Assembly (NCBI GenBank): GCA_003209275.1
Contig: QCRX01000001.1
Span: 23,501-87,500, forward strand
Origin: Prochlorococcus sp. AG-463-P14
GTDB taxonomy: Bacteria; Cyanobacteriota; Cyanobacteriia; PCC-6307; Cyanobiaceae
DNA length: 64,000 bases
Reading direction: 5' to 3'
Shown here one piece after another: positions 54,572 to 64,000 of this stretch. Both the position numbers and the translations under genes were made by a program. Below the pieces are notes generated by a model. That model ran no database searches and was not told where the DNA came from. It saw only the letters and a program-made list of their open reading frames with translations. Every line of letters starts with the position of its first letter. Position 1 is the first letter of the stretch.

Positions 54572-55822
54572 TTAATTAGCAAAGAGAATTAAGTTTTGTT
54601 TTAGCTCCTCATGGATTTCTCGTGGGTAAATTAACCATGCAGTCCCTATAGGCGTAATTAGAGTTTTTACCAATAATGACTCATTATCTAAAGCTTTTAG
54701 TTGAATTCCATCCCATAATTTGAGCCCTCCTTTGTAGGGATGATAGCCATGATGTTGATGATGACGCAATCCACAGCATAGATCTGGATCTTGTCCGCTT
54801 CTCTCGGTCAATTGCCTTGCAATTGATAAAACTTCTAATTGTTTTTCATTGCTTAAGTTATTAACAGCTAATGCTTTAAGGAGATCTCTATTGATAAATC
54901 GATCACACAGTTTAGCAAGTGATTTTGGAGCCTCTTCTAACCATCTCAATAGGTGATAACCAGTACGCAAATCATCATTTGCTAAGAATGCTGGGAGGTC
55001 AAGATTTTCTCTTTCCCAAAGCCATTTTTTCATTACAGAATCCGCCCATATTTGTGAAGGTCCTAGTTCTCTAGCTTTACTTATAAGTCGTTCAAGTATC
55101 CAGCTGCAAACTTCATTTATTCGATGGTTGTATACACTACGGTACATCAAATTTCTGACTACTAAATAGTGTTCAACAGCCATCAGTCCTTTTGGATGAA
55201 TAGCAAGACTTTCATCGGGAGCAATTGTTAATGCTGAGAGTATTCTTACTAGATCAAGTTGACCATAATTAGTTCCAGTGCTGTAACTATCACGCAATAA
55301 ATAGTCAAGACGGTCACAATCAAGCTGGCTACTTACAAGTTCTTTCACAATACGATTAGGTGCTTTACCTTTTTCAAGTAAGTCAGCAACTTCATTAGCA
55401 CTACCTTTGGAAAATTTCTCCAAAGGTAGTCGAATTGATATATCTTCTTTGACAAGTTTTGCAGACCAATTTTCATGCTTTATCCCAAACATTTCTTCGC
55501 CAGTATGACTAAGAGGTCCATGTCCAATATCATGTAATAGCGATGCTCCATATAAGAGACCTCGATATTTTTCGAGTTTAGAGTCTAGTTTTACTAAGTG
55601 ATTAATAGCCTTCCTCGCAAGGTGAAATACTCCTAGAGAATGTGTAAATCTGCTTGACTCTGCTCCATGGAAAGTAAGAAATGCTGGACCTAATTGTCTA
55701 ATCCTTCTAAGCCTTTGGAAGGGACTAGAATCTATTAACTTCATCACCATAGCCTCTTCTGGCTTGGTGTTATCTAGTGTTATTGCATGATGCAATGGGT
55801 CATGATAAGTCCTTAGACTCAT
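54572..55822 (-). CDS. HD-domain phosphohydrolase (dNTPase/YdhJ-like)
   Basis: DPLHHAITLD, FQRLRRIRQLGPAFLTFHGAESSRFTHSLGVFHLA, GASLLHDIGHGPLSHTGE. Confidence 0.92.
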   Translation of the reverse strand: MSLRTYHDPLHHAITLDNTKPEEAMVMKLIDSSPFQRLRRIRQLGPAFLTFHGAESSRFTHSLGVFHLARKAINHLVKLDSKLEKYRGLLYGASLLHDIGHGPLSHTGEEMFGIKHENWSAKLVKEDISIRLPLEKFSKGSANEVADLLEKGKAPNRIVKELVSSQLDCDRLDYLLRDSYSTGTNYGQLDLVRILSALTIAPDESLAIHPKGLMAVEHYLVVRNLMYRSVYNHRINEVCSWILERLISKARELGPSQIWADSVMKKWLWERENLDLPAFLANDDLRTGYHLLRWLEEAPKSLAKLCDRFINRDLLKALAVNNLSNEKQLEVLSIARQLTERSGQDPDLCCGLRHHQHHGYHPYKGGLKLWDGIQLKALDNESLLVKTLITPIGTAWLIYPREIHEELKQNLILFAN

Positions 55823-57198
55823 TGGGAACTTTCTTGAACGGAAACTTTTATAGGGCTAATGATTTCAGGCGAAGATTCAGTAGAAGTTGTTTGTGTAGTG
55901 TCTTTGTTATCTTCTTCTTGAAAAGAAATCTCTTCAAGATCCTTGCGATCAAGACTTGCCTCTAATAGCAGCTCTGCATCTTGAAGCCACCTGTCCTCGC
56001 TGTCACCTGGATTTAGTGGTTCAGGCATATCTAATAATCGATCTGGCTCAATACCCAAGTTTTGAATGCTCCTTCCATTAGGAGTTAAATAACTTGCAAC
56101 TGTTACAGCTAAGCCACTGCCATCACTGAGGGTTGTCAGTGATTGAATTAGACCTTTGCCAAAGGTTCTGCTGCCAATTAGTTGTGAGCGGCCATTGTCT
56201 TGTAATGCACCGGCAAGTATTTCACTCGCGCTTGCTGTTCCACCATTAACGAGGGTAACCATCGAACCTTCATAAAGTATTTCTTCTCCAGCAGGTATTG
56301 CATCACTAATCCCTTCTCTATTTTTGGTTTCTACGATTGGTTTGTTGCTAAGGAATGCATCAGCTACGGCAAGACCTGAACTAACTAATCCGCCTGAATT
56401 ATTTCTAAGGTCTAGAACTAAACCTTCTATATCTTTTTCGGATAGTTCTTGTAAAGCTTCTCTTACTTGTTCTGGAACACCTTCGCTGAATTGTGTAATA
56501 CGTAGGTATCCCAAGGTATGAGACTTTTCTCTGAGACGACGAGTTCGAACTGGGCGTAGATCAACGCTTCGGCGCTCAAGATTTAATTCTTTAATGTCTT
56601 CATTAGGAGGTTTAATTTCTACTATTACTTGAGACCCACTTTCTCCCCTGAGCCTTGCTGCTGTTGCTTCTAAGCCAAGCGCTTTTGGAGATTCACCATT
56701 GACACTTAGTAATTCCGTTCCGCTTACTACACCTGCGTCTGCTGCGGGAGAACCTTCAAGTGGAGCAATAACCACTATCTCCCCATCTTCAGCTCTAGCT
56801 CCAAGTTGCAGGCCGACCCCATTAATTTCGCTGCCTAGATTGCTTTCTTTCATCGCTTGGTAATCCTCTGGCCTGAGAAGCCTTGTGTAGGGGTCTCCTA
56901 GAGGTTGCAGCATTGCTTCTATAGCTGAATAGGCTTGATCACTTGTTGAGATCGGCTTTTCTAGTGCTCGTTGCCTTAATCGCTTCCATTCAACTTTCTC
57001 GAATTTGTGGACATCAACATATCCGTCATTAACGAGTTTCCAGCTTTCTAAGACGAGAAGCTGGCCATCGTTTAAACCAAATACTGGTTGTGTTACGAGT
57101 ACGAAACAAAGCCCCAGGCTTATGAGCGCACTAAGACTGCGCCTAAGACTTTTTATGCAAGTTTTAACAGAAAAAGGCATTGGATGGATCCCTGGCAC
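55819..57198 (-). CDS. ctpA: Carboxyl-terminal processing protease (S41 family)
   Basis: PDZ domain [68 protein letters not shown]. Confidence 0.95.
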   Translation of the reverse strand: MPGIHPMPFSVKTCIKSLRRSLSALISLGLCFVLVTQPVFGLNDGQLLVLESWKLVNDGYVDVHKFEKVEWKRLRQRALEKPISTSDQAYSAIEAMLQPLGDPYTRLLRPEDYQAMKESNLGSEINGVGLQLGARAEDGEIVVIAPLEGSPAADAGVVSGTELLSVNGESPKALGLEATAARLRGESGSQVIVEIKPPNEDIKELNLERRSVDLRPVRTRRLREKSHTLGYLRITQFSEGVPEQVREALQELSEKDIEGLVLDLRNNSGGLVSSGLAVADAFLSNKPIVETKNREGISDAIPAGEEILYEGSMVTLVNGGTASASEILAGALQDNGRSQLIGSRTFGKGLIQSLTTLSDGSGLAVTVASYLTPNGRSIQNLGIEPDRLLDMPEPLNPGDSEDRWLQDAELLLEASLDRKDLEEISFQEEDNKDTTQTTSTESSPEIISPIKVSVQESSQ

Positions 57199-57248
57199 GA
57201 AGCTTGGAGCACATGTCAGTAGAATGTGGTATCAAAGCGCACCCATGC

Positions 57249-57905
57249 ATGGCGAACTCCTCACCTGTCTACGACTGGTTCCAGGAACGTCTTGAAATTC
57301 AGGACATAGCTGACGACGTCACTTCAAAATACGTCCCCCCTCACGTCAATATCTTTTATTGCCTTGGAGGGATAACACTCGTTTGCTTCTTAATCCAATT
57401 CGCAACTGGGTTTGCGATGACTTTCTATTACAAACCCACTGTTACTGAAGCCTATAACTCAGTGAGTTATTTGATGACTGATGTGAGCTTCGGTTGGCTG
57501 ATTCGGTCAGTTCATCGTTGGAGTGCCTCAATGATGGTGCTCATGCTGATCCTCCATGTATTTAGGGTCTATCTAACAGGTGGTTTCAAGAGACCCAGAG
57601 AACTGACTTGGGTTACAGGGGTGGTAATGGCTGTTATTACTGTCGCTTTCGGAGTGACTGGTTATTCACTCCCATGGGATCAAGTGGGATATTGGGCTGT
57701 CAAAATCGTTTCTGGTGTCCCAGCAGCTATTCCTGTTATTGGTGATTTTATGGTTGAGTTGCTTAGAGGAGGGGAGAGTGTTGGACAGTCAACCTTGACT
57801 CGTTTCTATAGCTTGCATACTTTTGTTCTCCCTTGGACGCTGGCTGTTTTTATGCTCATGCATTTTCTTATGATCCGTAAGCAGGGAATCTCTGGACCCT
57901 TATAA
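57249..57905 (+). CDS. petB: Cytochrome b6
   Basis: [41 protein letters not shown]...; start moved inside ORF 57180. Confidence 0.98.
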   Translation: MANSSPVYDWFQERLEIQDIADDVTSKYVPPHVNIFYCLGGITLVCFLIQFATGFAMTFYYKPTVTEAYNSVSYLMTDVSFGWLIRSVHRWSASMMVLMLILHVFRVYLTGGFKRPRELTWVTGVVMAVITVAFGVTGYSLPWDQVGYWAVKIVSGVPAAIPVIGDFMVELLRGGESVGQSTLTRFYSLHTFVLPWTLAVFMLMHFLMIRKQGISGPL

Positions 57906-57995
57906 AGAGTTCAATTCGCCTTGATTTGTGATTAATCAATAGCTGAAAAGCTTTGGCCAATCAAATTTTTTAATTTAAACCACCTTCCCTTTGTT

Positions 57996-58478
57996 ATGAG
58001 CACATTAAAGAAGCCAGATTTAGCCGATCCAAAACTACGGGCTAAGCTTGCGAAGGGAATGGGGCATAACTACTACGGAGAGCCGGCGTGGCCAAATGAT
58101 CTTCTTTATATTTTCCCCGTAGTTATTTTGGGGACTATTGCCTGTGTAGTTGGATTGGCAGTTCTTGATCCAGCAATATTGGGAGATAAGGCCAATCCTT
58201 TTGCTACGCCATTAGAAATTCTTCCAGAATGGTATCTATATCCGGTCTTTCAGATACTTAGAGTTGTTCCTAATAAGCTACTAGGAATTGTTTTGCAGAC
58301 ATTGATCCCTTTGGGCTTAATTCTTATTCCATTTATTGAAAACGTTAATAAGTTCTATAATCCTTTTAGAAGGCCAGTGGCAATGGGATTTTTCTTATTT
58401 GGAACAGTCCTTACTATCTATCTTGGGATTGGAGCTTGCCTCCCAATTGATAAGTCTTTAACTTTAGGCCTTTTTTGA
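57996..58478 (+). CDS. petD: Cytochrome b6-f complex subunit IV
   Basis: [46 protein letters not shown]. Confidence 0.98.
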   Translation: MSTLKKPDLADPKLRAKLAKGMGHNYYGEPAWPNDLLYIFPVVILGTIACVVGLAVLDPAILGDKANPFATPLEILPEWYLYPVFQILRVVPNKLLGIVLQTLIPLGLILIPFIENVNKFYNPFRRPVAMGFFLFGTVLTIYLGIGACLPIDKSLTLGLF

Positions 58479-58540
58479 TTACTATTTGCCTTTAGAGGAC
58501 TTTTTATATTGGGCTATTTAATCGCCCCGTATTACATAAT

Positions 58541-59995
58541 TCATGGCATTAGTTCTTCTAGATCCAGCATCAGAACATCGTCTGGGCAAACTCGCAATAG
58601 GTGATGCAACAGAAGAAAACCAACAAGTGTCCAAGTTTGATAAGTCCTAGACTGTTGCCCAACCCAAGTACCTGTAGGGCCATCAAAGTACTCAGCCCAT
58701 TTCTGACGAGGTAACTGATTAAGTTGACTCCAATAGGACTCTTCAAGAAGAGCTCTCATTTGCCCCATAAGCAATACGTCTGCATGTGGATATCTCTTTT
58801 CATGTAAAAGAATTGATGCTCCAAAGAACCAAAGCAAGCTTGGCCAATGCCCCCCGTTGTGGTAGCTCCAAGGCCAATTTTTAGGGTCTGAGCCAGTTTT
58901 GTTTTGCCATTCTGATCCGTCCATTGGAGGATGGCAAATCCTCATTGGCATTTGTGCCATCAAATGCTCTCTGTTGTGAAGTACTAGACGAAATAATGCT
59001 CTTTGTTGTGGAGCGGTTAGTACTCCAAACATGCAGGCCAGAGAGTTGCCGAGACTATAAAAGCGGAAGTCAGGTCTGCCTGTTCGAATATTTCCAATTA
59101 GATAGCCTCCACGATTCTCTAACCAGTCTTGAAGCCATGAGGGCACTACCTGTGGCTGCACATTAAATTCATTTTGATGTTGGTCTTCTCCGTATTGTTC
59201 AGTAGGTCTTCTTCTCAAGACCTGCATGGTTTTACTAGTTACCCAGTAGTGCTTAAGAAGGAATTGACGAAGGTCATGTACCCATTGTCGAGTTAGTACA
59301 AGTCTTTGATCTAACAGCCTGCTGACTTGATGTTTGCGACTTAATTCCATTAGTTCTATACAGCTTCTTAGGCATGCATATAGGAGCACTTCGACTTCTA
59401 GTGGTGCGCCCCAAACATCCATGGGACGATCAATCATGAATGAGCAATCAGGGACAAATAAGACTGGGGTACCTTCAAATGTTGGATGCAGGACTAGATC
59501 AAGGAGGAGTTGAACACCTCTTTGGACTCTTTGACTAGTGCCAAAACTCTTGTCACCACTTCGTCTTACATACAACCAGCACAAAATTGGCCACCATAAG
59601 CTTGCGTCTGCTGAGGTAATTCGACCAATGGATCGCTGACCATAGTCAGCAATAAGTTCTCCTTGCTCTTCAACAAAACTGGTAGGGAAGACGCCTCTTG
59701 TTTGATATGTGGTGCTTTGAAGATCCAGGCAAACACTTAAGAATTGCCTGACGATGTCATATCGTTTTTGAGTCAATAAATAGATCATTACAGGAACGTT
59801 GTCCCGAAGAAAGATCTCTCCATAGTTGAGTGCTTCATTGTTCGCAGGATGTTCAAGTGCGGCAACACTCCCTGCGACACTTCCTCCTACTTCAATAAGC
59901 GTTCGTTCAAAATGTTCCTTTGCTCTTGCGATGACTTGATCTTCGTTTGAGTTGGGACGCACCCTTTGATTCTGTTGGCTAAATCGTCCTGCCAT
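58541..59995 (-). CDS. Neutral/alkaline invertase-type glycoside hydrolase (GH100)
   Basis: NYGEIFLRDNVPVMIYLL, GRITSADASLWWPILCWLYVRRSGD, WPWSYHNGGHWPSLLWFFG; ATG at 59995 preferred over 60016. Confidence 0.93.
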   Translation of the reverse strand: MAGRFSQQNQRVRPNSNEDQVIARAKEHFERTLIEVGGSVAGSVAALEHPANNEALNYGEIFLRDNVPVMIYLLTQKRYDIVRQFLSVCLDLQSTTYQTRGVFPTSFVEEQGELIADYGQRSIGRITSADASLWWPILCWLYVRRSGDKSFGTSQRVQRGVQLLLDLVLHPTFEGTPVLFVPDCSFMIDRPMDVWGAPLEVEVLLYACLRSCIELMELSRKHQVSRLLDQRLVLTRQWVHDLRQFLLKHYWVTSKTMQVLRRRPTEQYGEDQHQNEFNVQPQVVPSWLQDWLENRGGYLIGNIRTGRPDFRFYSLGNSLACMFGVLTAPQQRALFRLVLHNREHLMAQMPMRICHPPMDGSEWQNKTGSDPKNWPWSYHNGGHWPSLLWFFGASILLHEKRYPHADVLLMGQMRALLEESYWSQLNQLPRQKWAEYFDGPTGTWVGQQSRTYQTWTLVGFLLLHHLLRVCPDDVLMLDLEELMP

Positions 59996-60130
59996 AAAAT
60001 CGACTCGATATCCCAAACCTTCATACGCTAGTTCTTGCAGCTCGTTTAGGCAGTGAAATCAACCATGCAAATAATGGTTTCAGGTTTTTGTTGCACTTGG
60101 GTCGCTTTATGGTCTAAGTTGTTTGGATGT

Positions 60131-60620
60131 GCAATGGGCTGAGCCCAGAAGCACAGCTCAAGGCCGCTTAAGGCGAAAGTCTTAGTTATTCCTTGGGCGC
60201 TTACAACTCTTAAAGGAGAAATCCAACGGTGTTGTAAGTTTTTAAAGCGGTCTTAGACCGCAGCCATTCGCCTCCTTGTAAGGAGATGAATGGCAGAACC
60301 TGGACAACTGAAAAGTTTAGGAACTGACGCTTTTGTCGCGTTTAGATGATGTTATGGGTCAATTTATTGGTCCGTTTCAGTGATCTAAACAGATATGCGA
60401 CGAGAGTGTGAGGTCCCGTCAAAAGAAATTAGTTGCTGAACTCTGTTGCTGCGTTCAATTTGGTTTTCACGATCCAGTTGAACGTGAAAGGTGTGACAGA
60501 TGGATGCAACGACCGGATCTGAGATCCTGGAAAGTCACAAGGAAGAGATTCTTAAGTGCACTCTTTGAACCCTTCTGTCAGAAGAAGGAGGCTACAACTA
60601 CTCTCAGTACGCCAGTGCTG
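60131..60620. other. ORF-poor, inverted-repeat-rich region upstream of 16S (candidate structured leader/ncRNA)
   Basis: Inverted repeats read directly: TGGGC-TGA-GCCCA (60135-60147), CTTACAAC...GTTGTAAG (60200-60207/60231-60238), GCGGTC-TTA-GACCGC (60247-60261), GCCATTC...GAATGGC with inner CTCCTT/AAGGAG (60263-60294), GTTTAGAT...ATCTAAAC (60340-60347/60383-60390), CGTTCAA...TTGAACG (60452-60458/60478-60484). Confidence 0.6.
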
Positions 60621-60687
60621 TCCAGTGGGTGAAGCAAATCAGACTGAGTAGACCAGTGAAATGGTTTACAAAAGGGCCTGATCTACT

Positions 60688-62168
<1,481 letters not shown>

Positions 62169-62350
62169 ACAGGGAGACAACAACTGATCGTGATGTCTAA
62201 GTTATTTATCCTTAGGCCATGATCCTGTCACCTTAGGTCGATCGGTACCTCAGCTCAATAGATAAATAAAATCTAAGTTATTAGCTTATATATAGCTATT
62301 GAGTTCAGTTCCTAAACTTTGTCTAGGTCACACCCAACAAGGGTACTCCT

Positions 62351-62424
<74 letters not shown>

Positions 62425-62433
62425 TTCGGTTTT

Positions 62434-62506
62434 GGGGGTATAGCTCAGTTGGTAGAGCGCCTGCTTTGCAAGCAGGATGTCAGCGGTTCGAGTCCGCTTA
62501 CCTCCA
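62434..62506 (+). tRNA. trnA: tRNA-Ala (TGC)
   Basis: GGGGGTATAGCTCAGTTGGTAGAGCGCCTGCTTTGCAAGCAGGATGTCAGCGGTTCGAGTCCGCTTACCTCCA. Confidence 0.98.
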
Positions 62507-62679
62507 CTGATCGACCTCTTGATCACAAAGATTAAGGAGAGCTTTGTTGATGGTTTGATTTAGACTTTGTTCCCTCTGAAATGAACCTAGCTTCCTATCA
62601 TTCCTTTTTGACTAAGTCAATTTAGGTTGGAAGGATGCTGGGCTCTCTGCATTTATTAAATGTGGAAGAAGTTCAGTAG

Positions 62680-62698
62680 AACCTTGAAAACTGCATAG
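62680..62698 (+). promoter_or_regulatory. ITS boxA-like rRNA antitermination element
   Basis: GAACCTTGAAAACTGCATA, as seen in cyanobacterial 16S-23S spacers. Confidence 0.6.
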
Positions 62699-62831
62699 TG
62701 AGTCTGGAAAGAATAAAGCATCTCATGGATGGATTATTCTTCTTATTTATTAATAGTTATTCTGCGAAAGTGGTTGATTATTGATAACTTATGGAAGAGT
62801 AATTTCTTAAAATTCTTGAGTAAGAGCCGAG

Positions 62832-62857
62832 ACTCTAAAACTTTCAACTTTTAGAGT
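62832..62857 (+). other. Pre-23S hairpin
   Basis: ACTCTAAAA-CTTTCAAC-TTTTAGAGT perfect 9-bp inverted repeat just before 23S. Confidence 0.6.
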
Positions 62858-62864
62858 TAAAAAT

Positions 62865-64000
62865 GGTCAAGCTACAAAGGGCTCACGGTGGATACCTTGG
62901 CACACAGAGGCGATGAAGGACGTGGTTACCTGCGATAAGTCTCGGGGAGCTGGAAGCACGCTTTGATCCGGGAATTTCCGAATGGGGCAACCCCTTGTAC
63001 GGTCAGCTGAATCCATAGGCTGGCGCGAGCCAACCCAGCGAACTGAAACATCTTAGTAGCTGGAGGAAAGGAAAGTAAAAACGACTCCCTAAGTAGCGGC
63101 GAGCGAACGGGGAAGAGCCTAAACCGATGGTTTCGACCATCGGGGTTGTGGGACAGCAATGTGGACCAACAAACCTAGAAGAAGCGTTTGAATGGCGCGC
63201 CATAGAGGGTGAAAGCCCCGTAATCGAAAGGAGCGTTGGCCTAGCTGTATCCCGAGTAGCACGGAGCACGTGAAATTCCGTGTGAATCCACGAGGACCAC
63301 CTCGTAAGGCTAAGTACTCCTGTGTGACCGATAGCGCAACAGTACCGCGAGGGAAAGGTGAAAAGAACCCCGGGAGGGGAGTGAAATAGAACATGAAACC
63401 GTGAGCTTACAAGCAATGGGAGCCCGACTTATCGGGTGACCGTGTGCCTGTTGAAGAATGAGCCGGCGACTTATAGGCACTGGCGGGTTAAGCCGTAAAT
63501 GGTGGAGCCATAGCGAAAGCGAGTCTGAATAGGGCGTTTGTCAGTGTTTATAGACCCGAACCCGGGTGATCTAACCATGGCCAGGATGAAGCTTGGGTGA
63601 TACCAAGTGGAGGTCCGAACCGACTGATGTTGAAAAATCAGCGGATGAGCTGTGGTTAGGGGTGAAATGCCAATCGAACCCGGAGCTAGCTGGTTCTCCC
63701 CGAAATACGTTTTGGCGTAGCGTCTAGTGCTCCAGCAGGGGGGTAAAGCCACCATTTCGGTGCGGGCTGCGAGAGCGGTACCAAATCGATATGAACTCTG
63801 AATACCCTGTGTGTAACTAGGCAGTCAGACTGTGGGGGATAAGCTCCATAGTCGAAAGGGAAACAGCCCAGACCGCCAGCTAAGGTCCCCAAATCAACGC
63901 TAAGTGATAAAGGAGGTGGGGTTGCCCAGACAACCAGGAGGTTTGCCTAGAAGCAGCCATCCTCAAAGGAGTGCGTAATAGCTCACTGGTCGAGCGATCC
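62865..64000 (+). rRNA. rrl: 23S ribosomal RNA, 5' part (continues beyond window)
   Basis: GGTCAAGCTACAAAGGGCTCACGGTGGATACCTTGGCAC...; 5' end approximate. Confidence 0.97.

Noticed and set aside
60408-60632. 74-aa plus ORF upstream of 16S
   Set aside because: Runs through inverted repeats in the rRNA leader; no protein-like pattern.
63003-63416. 137-aa minus-strand ORF in 23S (and 91-, 94-, 77-, 68-aa ORFs nearby)
   Set aside because: Antisense to rRNA; a well-known source of false 'hypothetical' proteins.

Overview
The window is about 38-40% GC and comes from the chromosome of a marine picocyanobacterium. The best match by content is a low-light Prochlorococcus (SS120/MIT9211-like): it has a reduced phycoerythrin cluster (cpeB/cpeA, bilin lyases, one linker), psbEFLJ, psbB/psbT, psbM, petB/petD, ndhCKJ, chlD, minCDE and a 16S-tRNA-Ile-tRNA-Ala-23S operon running off the right edge. 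Most of the window is core genome with no phage, transposon or CRISPR signal. Points that deserve a second look: (1) a hairpin-rich, ORF-poor stretch upstream of 16S (about 60.13-60.62 kb); (2) an unexplained open frame in the cpeB leader; (3) a probably frame-broken gene at 38.70-39.15 kb beside the phycoerythrin linker; (4) folK without a usable start codon in frame; (5) a eukaryote-type UDP-glucose dehydrogenase; (6) an NDH-like/SelD fusion with an altered active-site motif; (7) a divergent mtnP/mtnA pair without the rest of methionine salvage nearby. All names come from reading the translations and recalling protein families; no search was run.
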